Shown here: positions 36,742 to 45,135 of the stretch, piece after piece
How positions within the stretch are numbered: the first letter of the stretch is position 1
Layout: the number at the start of each line of letters is the position of its first letter
Source of the DNA: Dermabacter indicis
GTDB taxonomy: Bacteria; Actinomycetota; Actinomycetes; Actinomycetales; Dermabacteraceae
Assembly (NCBI GenBank): GCA_001403775.1
Contig: CYUG01000013.1
Location: 63,300 to 127,299, forward strand
Reading direction: 5' to 3'
DNA length: 64,000 nt
Program-made: the position numbers and the translations under genes
Notes under the pieces: model-generated
Told to the model about the DNA's origin: nothing
What the model saw: the letters and a program-made list of their open reading frames with translations, nothing else
Database searches by the model: none

Positions 36742-38325
36742 CTAGTTGATGTCCTCGAGCGCACGCGTCGCGCGGAACTGCAGCGCGGCGAGAAGGCCCG
36801 TGATGAAGAACAGTGCGACCGAAACCGCGGAGGCGAAGCCGAAGTCCTGGCCCGAGCCGCCGAACGCGATGCGGTAAATCATCGAGATGAGGATGTCCGT
36901 GCCACCGGCGGTGTAATTGTTTCCGGTGAACGGGCCGCCACCCGTGAGCAGCTGGATCGCATTGAAGTTATTGAAGTTGAACGCGAAGGACGCCACGAGA
37001 AGTGGAGCGACCGCGACGAGCAGGAGAGGGGCAATGACCTTCACTGTCGTTTGGAAGCGGCTCGCGCCATCGATGCGCGCGGCCTCCTTGATGTCTTCGG
37101 GAATCGACTGGAGCGCGCCCGTACAAATGATGAACATGTAGGGGAAGCCCATCCACAGGTTCGTGAGCAGCACCGCGACTTTGGCGAGCGTCGGATCGCC
37201 CAGCCAGTTGATGTCGAGGTGAAGCAGGTTGTTGATGAGGCCGAAGTCTTTGTTGTAGAAGTTCGACCAGATGAGCAGCGAGATGAAGCCCGGAACCGCG
37301 TAGGGGAGAAGCAGGAACGAGCGGTACAGGCGTTTGCCCTTGAGGCGGTCGTCGTTGAGCACGAGCGCGAGGAAGAGGCCCAGAATGAACGTGGTCGCGA
37401 CGCTCAGGAACGCAAAGACGAGGGTCCACAGGAAGACTTGGAAGAACTGCGCCCCGATCTTCCCATCCGTGAAGAGCCGCTTGTAGTTGTCAAGCCCGAC
37501 GCCCTGGAGCCAGCTCTGCGAGAGGGCCTGACCGGTCTTGTCGCTCACGAACTTCTCACTGCTGCCGACCTTCTTGATCGACCAGGTCTCGCCCGTTTCG
37601 GAGTTCTTGATCGTGTCGGAGGCCTCGTCGTAGCGCATGACCTTTGTGCCCTCGAAGGCCATGGTGGGCGTGAGGAGGCGGATAGCCTCGCTATCGCTCT
37701 TCTCGACGGCAATCTGCAGGATCTTCTGGCCCGCCTGGTTGATTTCCTTGTTCGTCAGGATGCTGACGCCGCTGCCAGCTTCGACGACGCGGTTGTTCTC
37801 GACCTTGACGTCGGACGGATCAACCTTTTCGAGTGGGGCTTCCGCGCTTCCCTTGAAAATCTCGCCCGACTCGGGATTCACGAAGTACAGTTCAAAGGGG
37901 CCGTCGGCCGCGGTGCCGGTCGTGGCGACACTCGCGTTGAAACGCGTGGAACCCTCAACTTCCTTCACCGAGTTGCCGGTGATTGAGGCGATTGCCTGCT
38001 CTTTTGTGCCACGCGTGCCGTCACCATAGTTCGTGAACGAGTAGTTCACGGTGAGCAGGATGGGCGTGATGAGGAAGACGAGGAGGAAGAAAGTGCCCGG
38101 GAAGATGTACTTCGCGGGAATGAACCTTTTCGTCGAGTAAATGAAGAAGATCGCGATCGTGACGATGATGGTGATCGCGAGCCACATCCACAGCTTGAGG
38201 CCGATGAGTACGGGCACAAGCCAGCACGCGGTTGCGAGAACCGCGCCGAGGAAAATGATCTTGAGGATGAGAGGCAGCAGGGACGTGGAGCGTTCCTTGA
38301 ACGTGGGCGCATGCGTTGAAGTCAT
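36742..38325 (-). CDS. malF: Maltose/maltodextrin ABC permease MalF
   Basis: The 527-residue protein has eight predicted helices. Between helices three and four lies a large extracytoplasmic insertion (about residues 105-275), like the P2 loop of Escherichia coli MalF that contacts MalE. The EAA loop is EDIKEAARIDGASRFQTTVKVIAPLL. It is separated from malE by a 118-base gap containing a long hairpin that could lower its expression relative to the binding protein. Confidence 0.95.
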   Translation of the reverse strand: MTSTHAPTFKERSTSLLPLILKIIFLGAVLATACWLVPVLIGLKLWMWLAITIIVTIAIFFIYSTKRFIPAKYIFPGTFFLLVFLITPILLTVNYSFTNYGDGTRGTKEQAIASITGNSVKEVEGSTRFNASVATTGTAADGPFELYFVNPESGEIFKGSAEAPLEKVDPSDVKVENNRVVEAGSGVSILTNKEINQAGQKILQIAVEKSDSEAIRLLTPTMAFEGTKVMRYDEASDTIKNSETGETWSIKKVGSSEKFVSDKTGQALSQSWLQGVGLDNYKRLFTDGKIGAQFFQVFLWTLVFAFLSVATTFILGLFLALVLNDDRLKGKRLYRSFLLLPYAVPGFISLLIWSNFYNKDFGLINNLLHLDINWLGDPTLAKVAVLLTNLWMGFPYMFIICTGALQSIPEDIKEAARIDGASRFQTTVKVIAPLLLVAVAPLLVASFAFNFNNFNAIQLLTGGGPFTGNNYTAGGTDILISMIYRIAFGGSGQDFGFASAVSVALFFITGLLAALQFRATRALEDIN

Positions 38326-38361
38326 GGGCGTGGACCCTTCCTAGAGGGGCGATGGAGGAGG

Positions 38362-38416
38362 TCACGCGCGGGGCGGGGTCGGAGGCCGAAGCTCACCGAT
38401 CCGCCCTCGCGCGTGA
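38362..38416 (-). promoter_or_regulatory. Long hairpin between malE and malF
   Basis: TCACGCGCGGGGCGG pairs with CCGCCCTCGCGCGTGA, a stem of about 15 bp with one bulge and a 24-base loop, 28 bases after the malE stop. Such structures protect the upstream mRNA end or attenuate read-through, giving more binding protein than permease, as the REP element does between E. coli malE and malF. Confidence 0.65.
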
Positions 38417-38443
38417 AATTCAGGTAGTGACCGCTGGTGGCGA

Positions 38444-39715
38444 TCAGATCCGCGACTTGATCTGCTCGCCCGCGGACTCCATGGCGTCCTTGGGGTCGGC
38501 GCCCTTGACGATGTTGGCCTGAGCGATACCGAGCGGCTGCCACACGGCGGCCATTGCGGGGATCGCGGGCATCGGGAGTGCCTTCTCCGCAAGCTCAGCG
38601 TTCTTGATCATGTCGGGGTGATCGCCAGCGAGCTTTTCCTGGAGTTCCTTGTGCACCGGCGGGAGCGGGTTGATCGGGAACATCTCTTCGATCACGGTCG
38701 TATCTTCGGCGATCGACTGGAGGAAGGTCTGGGCGTTGACCGCATTCTTGCCGTTGGCGGCAACGAAGAAGAGGTTGACGCCTGCGAACGGCTCGGCGGG
38801 GTTCATGCCCTCGAAGCCCGGGATCGCACTCATCGTGTAGTCCATGCCGGCCTTTTGGATGTCGGCGAGAGCCCACGGGCCCGAGATGAGGTAGGCAGCC
38901 TTGCCATCGGTGAAGCGAGCGATCGAGTTTTCGCCCGTGATCGAGGTCTTGAGAACGCCCTCGGCGCCGAGCTCCTTGAGCTTCTCTCCCGCGGCGATCG
39001 AGCCTTCCTTGCCCACACCGATGTCGGAGGGGTCGGCATCGCCCTCGGCGGTCTTTCCGAAGAGGTAGCCGCCACCGGAGGTGTAGAGGGGCTCCATATG
39101 GTAGGCGTCGCCCTCTTCGCCGATGGGGAGCGAAAGGATGTCTTCAGCACCCGAGGCTTTGCCAGCTTCGATGAGTTCCTCGATGGTCTTCGGCTCGGGC
39201 ACGTCGGTGAGGGCGTTGTTCGAGTAGAGCACGAGGGTTTCGACGGCGTAGGGGAGACCGTACACCTGACCTTCGTAGGTCGCGGCCTTGATGCCAACTT
39301 CGTCGATCGTCTCGGTGGCCTTCGAGCTGAGCTGCACGGGGGTGATGGCCGAGTTCTGGATGAGGTTTCCGATCCAGTCGTGGGCGGCGAGAATCATGTC
39401 GGGGCCGTTGCCGGCCTGGTTTGCGGTGATGAAGTTCGCCTGGGGGTCGGTCGCAACGATCTGGACGGCGACGGTCATGCCGTTTTCTTCGCCCCACTTC
39501 TTGGCGGCGTCCTTGAGCGAGTTTGCCTTCTTTTCGTCGGTCCAAATGACGAGGTCGGCATCAGCGCGCTCGGGGGCTTCGGCACTGCCGCCCTCGCCGC
39601 CGTCCGACGCGTTCGAGTTACTGGAGCTGGAGTTGTCGCCACCGCAGGCGGCAAGGGCGGTAGCGCCGATGGTTGCTGCGCTCGCAGCGAGGAAAGTCTT
39701 GCGGCGAATTTTCAC
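38444..39715 (-). CDS. malE: Maltose/maltodextrin-binding lipoprotein MalE
   Basis: The 423-residue lipoprotein begins at a GTG behind AAAGGAG, with an Arg-rich signal (KIRRKTFLAASAATIGATALAACG) and lipobox LAAC at Cys24. A Ser/Asn/Gly-rich linker precedes a family-1 binding fold: DLVIWTDEKKANSLKDAAKKW, NGPDMILAAHDWIGNL, YGLPYAVETLVLYSNNAL, AYLISGPWALADIQKAGMDY and the C-terminal MPAIPAMAAVWQPLG. It captures maltose or maltodextrins for MalFG. Divergent from the LacI-type regulator gene. Confidence 0.94.
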   Translation of the reverse strand: MKIRRKTFLAASAATIGATALAACGGDNSSSSNSNASDGGEGGSAEAPERADADLVIWTDEKKANSLKDAAKKWGEENGMTVAVQIVATDPQANFITANQAGNGPDMILAAHDWIGNLIQNSAITPVQLSSKATETIDEVGIKAATYEGQVYGLPYAVETLVLYSNNALTDVPEPKTIEELIEAGKASGAEDILSLPIGEEGDAYHMEPLYTSGGGYLFGKTAEGDADPSDIGVGKEGSIAAGEKLKELGAEGVLKTSITGENSIARFTDGKAAYLISGPWALADIQKAGMDYTMSAIPGFEGMNPAEPFAGVNLFFVAANGKNAVNAQTFLQSIAEDTTVIEEMFPINPLPPVHKELQEKLAGDHPDMIKNAELAEKALPMPAIPAMAAVWQPLGIAQANIVKGADPKDAMESAGEQIKSRI

Positions 39716-39825
39716 CGTGTTCTCCTTTGAAAATGGTGGACCCGCGCGGGCGCGGGGCGACGGGGTTATGTCGTGATTTCACAGTAGCGCGGAAGTGAAA
39801 ACTGTGCAAAAATAACGGAAAGATC

Positions 39826-39838
39826 GCAAGAAGCTTGC
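39826..39838. promoter_or_regulatory. Candidate MalR operator
   Basis: GCAAG-AAG-CTTGC is an inverted repeat, and GCTTGCAG here contains CTTGCAG, the half-site reported for MalR/Reg1 at Streptomyces malE promoters. CGTGCAAG lies 26 bases further on. It is midway in the 207-base divergent malE-lacI gap, well placed for the LacI-family product encoded next door. Confidence 0.6.
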
Positions 39839-39922
39839 AGAAAAGTTCGTGTTCGCGTGCAAGAACGGTTTTCGGCACTGGTGCCGGGTCGCACGCGGAG
39901 TTCTAAGCCCGGGAGGGACCGC

Positions 39923-40933
39923 ATGGCAAAGGTGCGACTCGTTGATATCGCCCGTAAGGCGCACGTGAGTGAGGCAACGGTGTCGCGCGTGCTTGCAGGA
40001 AAACCCGGTGTCAACGCCACCACTCGCGACAAGGTTCTTTCGGTCGCGCGCTCGCTGGGCCGCACAAGCGACGTGGTCGATGACACAGCACCGCTCGTGG
40101 GGCTCGTGATCCCCAATATTGAGAACCCCATTTTTCCGCTTTTTCTCGAGCGGTTGGAGGCGGAGGCCTACGCGGCGGACTTCGAGACGCTCGTGAGTAT
40201 TAATGCTCGCAACGAAGAGCAGGAAGCGGCGTCGATCGAGCGTCTGATTCGTGCCGGCGCTCGGGGAATCGTGCTCGTCTCGGGTCAGCATGCCTACGAC
40301 GAAACGAACATCGACTATTACGTTGAATGCACCGAACGCGGGACCAAACTCTGCCTCATCAATGGCGTTCGACCCGGACTCGATGCGAGCTTTATCAGTA
40401 CCGATGATTCCAAGGCCGTTTCTCTCGCCCTCGAGCATCTGCGGCACCTCGGGCACGAGCGCGTGGGCCTCGCAGTTGGAGATGAACACACGTGGCCGGT
40501 TCGCGGCAAGGTTTCTTCATTCGAAGAGCATTGGCCGCATGAATACGGCTGCATTGCCTATACCGACTTCTCCTTTGCGGGCGGTTATCAAGCAGCTCTC
40601 GAACTTTACGACCAGGGCTGCACGGCAATGGTGTGTGGAAGTGACCAAATGGCGATCGGAGCGATGAACGCGATCCGTGATTTGGGTCTTCGCGTTCCCG
40701 AGGACATGTCGGTCGTGGGCTACGACGGCATCCCGCTCGGGGCAAATCACACACCTGCGCTCACCACTGTTCGCCAGCCCGTGCCCATGATCGCGCGCGC
40801 CGCTATCCGCAGCGTGAGTAGCGCAGCGGGGGAGTCGCGACAGGCGCCCCGGGCAGTTTTCGTGGTTCCCCCCGAGCTCGTGGTTCGCCAAACCACCTCG
40901 CCGCCCGCAGACACGATAGGCTTAAAGGCGTGA
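39923..40933 (+). CDS. LacI-family regulator, MalR-like
   Basis: The 336-residue protein has the LacI helix-turn-helix at the N-terminus (VRLVDIARKAHVSEATVSRVLAGKPGVN) and a periplasmic-binding-like effector domain (VGLVIPNIENPIFPLFLERLE, STDDSKAVSLALEHLRHLGH, VVGYDGIPLG). MAKVRL is the start, with GGGAGGG upstream. It is divergent from malE and probably represses it in the absence of maltodextrins. trpS overlaps its stop by four bases, an unusual partner. Confidence 0.9.
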   Translation: MAKVRLVDIARKAHVSEATVSRVLAGKPGVNATTRDKVLSVARSLGRTSDVVDDTAPLVGLVIPNIENPIFPLFLERLEAEAYAADFETLVSINARNEEQEAASIERLIRAGARGIVLVSGQHAYDETNIDYYVECTERGTKLCLINGVRPGLDASFISTDDSKAVSLALEHLRHLGHERVGLAVGDEHTWPVRGKVSSFEEHWPHEYGCIAYTDFSFAGGYQAALELYDQGCTAMVCGSDQMAIGAMNAIRDLGLRVPEDMSVVGYDGIPLGANHTPALTTVRQPVPMIARAAIRSVSSAAGESRQAPRAVFVVPPELVVRQTTSPPADTIGLKA

Positions 40934-42030
40934 ATACCACCGACTCTGCCCCCACGACCCATATCGCCGAGATCCCAAATAAAACCTACGAGGCGGCGCT
41001 CAAGCGCAACGCCCAGGTTGAGGAGCAGCTCGCGAAGGACCCTTCGGTTTTCCGCATGCTCACGGGGGATCGCCCCACGGGTGCTTTGCATATCGGCCAT
41101 TACTTCGGCACCCTCAAGAACAGGGTGCGCCTGCAGCAGCAGGGGGTCGAGACCTGGATTCTCGTCGCCGACTATCAGGTCATCACCGACCGTGACGTCG
41201 CCGGTGATATTAGGGGCTCGGTGCGCGAGCTTCTCACGGATTACCTCGCGGCAGGCATCGATCCGGAACGCGCAACGATCTTTGCGCACTCGGGCGTGCC
41301 CGAGCTCAATCAGCTCATGCTTCCCTTCCTTTCGCTCGTGTCGCAGCCCGAGCTCGAACGTAACCCCACGGTGAAATCAGAGATGCAAGCCGCGGGCAAG
41401 AGCGCGATGGGCGGGCTCCTCCTCACCTACCCCGTTCACCAGGCAGCTGACATTCTCTTTTGCCACGGCAACCTCGTGCCCGTCGGTAAGGATCAGCTTC
41501 CGCACATCGAGCAAACGCGCCTCATCGCGCGCCGCTTCAACGACCGATTCGCCGGCGGCGAAAAATACTTCCCGGAACCGGATGCGCTGCTCTCGAAGGC
41601 GGCCGTGATCCTCGGCCTCGATGGCGACAAGATGTCCAAGTCGCGCGGCAATTCAGTCATGCTCAAAATGACCGCAGCGGAGACTGCGAAGAAGATCAAG
41701 AAGGCGAAGACGGACTCGGAGCGCCTCATTACGTTCGATCCCGAAAATCGACCCGAGGTGTCAAACCTTCTCACCATCACGGCTGAGTGCACGGGTCGCA
41801 CGCCGGAGGGCATCGCCGAGGAGATCGGTGACAAGGGTGCGGGGACTCTCAAGGTCATGTGCGCCGACGCCCTCAATGCCCACCTTGAACCCGTACGCGC
41901 TCGACGCGCGGAACTCGAGGCCAACCCCGACTATCTCTTCGACGTGTTGCGCGCAGGTACAGAGCGTGCGCGCGACAAGGCGGTGCAGACCCTCGACGAG
42001 GTTCGTGACCGCATGGGCATGCGGTACTGA
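40930..42030 (+). CDS. trpS: Tryptophanyl-tRNA synthetase
   Basis: This 366-residue class I synthetase has TGDRPTGALHIGHYFGTLKNRV (HIGH motif) and DKMSKSRGN (KMSKS motif). The TGDRPTG-x-LHxGHYFG form marks the second TrpRS lineage, which differs from the GIQPSG-x-xHLGNY form of E. coli and Bacillus; members of this lineage include indolmycin-tolerant enzymes in Streptomyces. The GTG start overlaps the lacI stop, so it is cotranscribed with the sugar regulator unless an internal promoter exists. Whether it is the only TrpRS of the cell cannot be told from here. Confidence 0.95.
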   Translation: MNTTDSAPTTHIAEIPNKTYEAALKRNAQVEEQLAKDPSVFRMLTGDRPTGALHIGHYFGTLKNRVRLQQQGVETWILVADYQVITDRDVAGDIRGSVRELLTDYLAAGIDPERATIFAHSGVPELNQLMLPFLSLVSQPELERNPTVKSEMQAAGKSAMGGLLLTYPVHQAADILFCHGNLVPVGKDQLPHIEQTRLIARRFNDRFAGGEKYFPEPDALLSKAAVILGLDGDKMSKSRGNSVMLKMTAAETAKKIKKAKTDSERLITFDPENRPEVSNLLTITAECTGRTPEGIAEEIGDKGAGTLKVMCADALNAHLEPVRARRAELEANPDYLFDVLRAGTERARDKAVQTLDEVRDRMGMRY

Positions 42031-42038
42031 GCGCGCAC

Positions 42039-42827
42039 GTGAGCACTCGTCAGTTCGAGCTTCGGCCGCATCACGAAAAGGTCGTTGCGCTTACCGGTGC
42101 GGGCCTTAGTGCCGCGGCGGGACTTGCAACATTCCGCGGCCCAGGAGGTATCTGGGACGAGAATCCCGACCTCGAGGCAGCAATGGATGTTGACCGCCTT
42201 CCCGGCAACCTGCCGATCCTGTGGCGGGTGTGGGGGAGCGTTTTCGAGAAGGCGCTCGTAGCGGGCCCGACTCCCGGTCACCGTGCGCTCGCGGCGCTTG
42301 AGGCAACGATTCTCACGCAGAATGTGGATGGGCTTCATCAGTTCGCGGGCTCGCATGACGTAGCCGAGCTTCACGGGAGCGCGGCGGAGGCCGTGTGTCT
42401 GAACCCCGCGTGTGCGTGGCGCGCGCACCTCGCGGTACGCCTGGACTTCGCGCGCGATCCGTCGGAGCCCGAGCATTACGGTATCCCGCGCAAGTGCCCC
42501 GAGTGCGGTGCACTGACGCGGCCCGACATCGTCATTTTTGGTGAGATGCTCCCGAGCGGTGTGCTCGATTATTCCGAGTACGCGGCGCGTCATTGCGACG
42601 TGTTCCTCGCCATCGGTACCTCGAATACCGTTGCGCCGGCCTCGCTGCTCGCGCCGCTTGCGCGCGCCTCGGGAGCGGTGACCGTGTGCATCGACCCGTA
42701 CGCCGACTCGGCGCGACTCGCGGGCGTGTTCGACCACGTTGTGCGCGAGGATGCCCACGCGGTGCTCGCACGCTGGGCGGATCATCGGGTGCGCGAAAGG
42801 CGTAACCCCTTCCTCGATCCGTTTTAG
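42039..42827 (+). CDS. Sir2-family NAD-dependent protein deacylase
   Basis: The 262-residue sirtuin has GAGLSAAAGLATFRGPGGIW (NAD-binding loop), ILTQNVDGLHQFAG, the catalytic His in AELHGSAAEAVC, four zinc cysteines (CLNPAC, CPEC) and the NAD site FLAIGTSNTVAPAS. The Ser/Thr-rich GTSNTV differs slightly from the usual GTSLxV. It starts at a GTG 9 bases after the trpS stop. It removes acyl groups from lysines; no acyltransferase target is evident, although a GNAT gene lies just beyond on the other strand. Confidence 0.93.
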   Translation: MSTRQFELRPHHEKVVALTGAGLSAAAGLATFRGPGGIWDENPDLEAAMDVDRLPGNLPILWRVWGSVFEKALVAGPTPGHRALAALEATILTQNVDGLHQFAGSHDVAELHGSAAEAVCLNPACAWRAHLAVRLDFARDPSEPEHYGIPRKCPECGALTRPDIVIFGEMLPSGVLDYSEYAARHCDVFLAIGTSNTVAPASLLAPLARASGAVTVCIDPYADSARLAGVFDHVVREDAHAVLARWADHRVRERRNPFLDPF

Positions 42828-42845
42828 CTGCGACCTCGTTTTTGA

Positions 42846-43445
42846 TCAGCTATTCGAGTTCCGACGCTCGCCCGGCTCATCCTGCAGCGGATACTCCATG
42901 AGGAGTTGCTGGCTTCCGAATTCTTCGAGGCCTCGGCGTACCTGGAAACCTATGTTCTTGAGCTGCGTGACCGAGCGTTTGTTCGAGGTCTGCACGACCG
43001 CGATTATGACGGGCTCCTCGAGGTTCTCTTTCGCGAACTCGATGATGCGCTCGACGGCTTCGCGCGCGTACCCGTGGCCTACGAACTCGGGAAGTAGCGC
43101 GTAACTAATTTCGAGTTCATCCCGGTCGTAGCTGAGATTGACGATGCCGAGCATCTGATCGGTCGCGCCGTGCGCGATGACCCATGCGCCCCACGTGTTG
43201 CCGAGCGGCGAGAGTTCGAGCGCCTGGCGAGAGCCGAAGTTGACGGCTCCACCGAGATAGAGGCTCGCCGAAGGGTCGGTCATGAGTCGCACGTAGTCGT
43301 CCCGGTCCACCTCTCCGGGTTCCCGGATATGAAGTCGTTCGGTGCGGAGCCGAACCGGCCAATAGGGTTCTTGTTCGCGTCTCACGACCACTAGCTTAAC
43401 TGTGACGCCTGAGACATTCCGAGGTGCTCTCTTGAGGTGAGTCAT
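42846..43445 (-). CDS. GNAT-family N-acetyltransferase (RimJ/RimL-like)
   Basis: The protein is at most 199 residues. The fold is seen in RTERLHIREPGEVDRDDYVRLM, LGIVNLSYDRDELEISYALLPEFVGHGYAREAVERIIEFA (acetyl-CoA loop variant) and VVQTSNKRSVTQLKNIGFQ. This pattern is common to RimJ/RimL-type enzymes that acetylate protein N-termini or small molecules. The start is uncertain: the ATG has a poor ribosome site and internal GTGs near 43390 are possible. The final codons (ERRNSNS) include a copy of AGCGTCGGA. Confidence 0.8.
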   Translation of the reverse strand: MTHLKRAPRNVSGVTVKLVVVRREQEPYWPVRLRTERLHIREPGEVDRDDYVRLMTDPSASLYLGGAVNFGSRQALELSPLGNTWGAWVIAHGATDQMLGIVNLSYDRDELEISYALLPEFVGHGYAREAVERIIEFAKENLEEPVIIAVVQTSNKRSVTQLKNIGFQVRRGLEEFGSQQLLMEYPLQDEPGERRNSNS

Positions 43446-43544
43446 CTCGAGTTTCGGTCGCGTTCATGTCACCGCAACCTGAACACCCCGCGAGGACGCG
43501 GGAAACACCGCGCGAGAAACGCGCAAGAAAGGGCAGGAAACCCG

Positions 43545-44666
43545 ATGGCCGAGCTCATCAATAGCCCGCTGTTCGCCGTTCACGAGCGCGAAGGCGCCTC
43601 GTTCACCGATTTTGCGGGCTGGAACATGCCCGTGCGCTATACCTCGGACCTCGCCGAACACGCCGCCGTGCGCGAGCGCGCCGGCCAGTTCGATCTCTCG
43701 CACATGGGCGAGGTGTTCTTCACGGGGCCCGAGGCCGGCGCTGCGCTCGATTACGCACTCGCGGGCAAGGTCAGCTCGCTCGAGGTGGGGCGCGCGAAGT
43801 ACTCGCTTCTTCTCAATGAAGAGGGTGGCATCATCGACGACCTGATCGTGTACCGCCTCGCGGATGATCGATTCCTTACCGTCCCCAACGCCGGCAATCG
43901 CCTCGTGGATGTGAAGGCGCTCAAGGAGCGCGCCGAAGGCTTCGATGTCGAGGTCGTTGATCGCAGCGAAGAGATTGCCCTCGTTGCCGTGCAGGGCCCG
44001 AAGTCGGCAGAGATTGTGCGCGGCTTTGCCGAGCGCAGCGACGTCGAGGTGGACCTCGACGCGCTCGACGCTCTCAAGTACTACCGCGTGCTCGCGGGCA
44101 CGTTTGAGGGTGAGGAGGTCTTCTTCGCCCGGACCGGCTACACGGGCGAAGACGGCTTCGAGATTTACGTTCCGAACGCTCTCGGCATTAAGGCGTGGGA
44201 GGCATTCGCCGAGATCGGCGGCGAAAATATCCAACCGTGCGGCCTCGCGTGCCGCGACACGCTCCGTCTCGAGGCTGGCATGCCGCTCTACGGTCACGAG
44301 CTGACCCTCGACATCGTCCCCGCCCAGGCTGGACTCGGCCGTGTTGTCGCCTTCAAGTCCAAGGGGGAGTTCGTGGGCCGCGAGGCTCTTGAGGGCAAGG
44401 ACTTCTCGGATCGTCGAGTTCTCGTAGGCCTCAAGGCCGACGGTCGTCGGGCTGGCCGTGCTGGCTACGCGCTGCGCGATGATCATGGCGAAAACGTGGG
44501 CGAGCTGACCTCCGGTGCGCTCTCGCCGACCCTCGGCTACCCTATCGCCCTCGCTTACGTCGAGCCGCACCTCGCGAACGAGGGGCAGGAACTTTCGATC
44601 GACGTGCGGGGTAAGGCGCTCCCGGCAACCGTCGTACCCCTCCCGTTTTACTCGCGCGCCAAGTAG
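43545..44666 (+). CDS. gcvT: Glycine cleavage system T protein (aminomethyltransferase)
   Basis: The 373-residue protein has FTDFAGWNMPVRYTSDLAEHAAVRERAGQFDLSHMGE at the N-terminus, the folate-site FFARTGYTGEDGFEIYVP, GLACRDTLRLEAGMPLYGHEL and a C-terminal OB-like GCV_T domain. It releases ammonia and passes the methylene carbon of glycine to tetrahydrofolate. gcvH and gcvP follow in order; lpd must be elsewhere. AGGAAA precedes the ATG. I looked for a glycine riboswitch upstream and saw none. Confidence 0.97.
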   Translation: MAELINSPLFAVHEREGASFTDFAGWNMPVRYTSDLAEHAAVRERAGQFDLSHMGEVFFTGPEAGAALDYALAGKVSSLEVGRAKYSLLLNEEGGIIDDLIVYRLADDRFLTVPNAGNRLVDVKALKERAEGFDVEVVDRSEEIALVAVQGPKSAEIVRGFAERSDVEVDLDALDALKYYRVLAGTFEGEEVFFARTGYTGEDGFEIYVPNALGIKAWEAFAEIGGENIQPCGLACRDTLRLEAGMPLYGHELTLDIVPAQAGLGRVVAFKSKGEFVGREALEGKDFSDRRVLVGLKADGRRAGRAGYALRDDHGENVGELTSGALSPTLGYPIALAYVEPHLANEGQELSIDVRGKALPATVVPLPFYSRAK

Positions 44667-44741
44667 CGCATGAGGCTGCCTACCAGGAGGCGGCCCGTAG
44701 GATTTTCACGAAGTCATGCTTCACACACTCTGAAAGGAACA

Positions 44742-45113
44742 ATGATGTCGGAACTGAAGTACAGCAAGGACCACGAATGGGTGCGCGACGAGGGCGACGG
44801 CACCGCGACGATCGGCGTGACCGACTTCGCTGCTGACCAGCTCGGCGACGTCGTGTACGTTGATCTCCCTTCCGTGGGCGAAGAGGTTGAGGCCGGCACC
44901 GAGATGGGCGAGATCGAATCGACCAAGTCGGTTTCCGATCTTTTCGCGCCGCTCTCGGGCGAAGTCACCGAGGTCAACGAGGACGTCGTCGAAAGCCCCG
45001 AAAAGGTGAACGAGGATCCCTTCGGCGAGGCCTGGCTCATCAAGGTTAAGGTCACGGAGACGCCCGATGATCTTCTTTCGGCCGAGGAATACACCGAACT
45101 GACCAGCAAGTAA
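44742..45113 (+). CDS. gcvH: Glycine cleavage system H protein
   Basis: This is the 123-residue lipoyl carrier. [41 protein letters not shown] is a typical start, and the lipoylated lysine is in [18 protein letters not shown] (Lys62, counting from the first of two adjacent ATGs). It shuttles the aminomethyl group between GcvP, GcvT and Lpd. The ribosome site AAAGGA fits either ATG. Confidence 0.97.
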   Translation: MMSELKYSKDHEWVRDEGDGTATIGVTDFAADQLGDVVYVDLPSVGEEVEAGTEMGEIESTKSVSDLFAPLSGEVTEVNEDVVESPEKVNEDPFGEAWLIKVKVTETPDDLLSAEEYTELTSK

Positions 45114-45135
45114 GCATTTGAGGAGTTTCTCGTTC

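Noticed and set aside
43446-43544. Possible glycine riboswitch upstream of gcvT
   Set aside because: The conserved aptamer blocks of glycine riboswitches are not present in the short leader; only small GC hairpins are seen.
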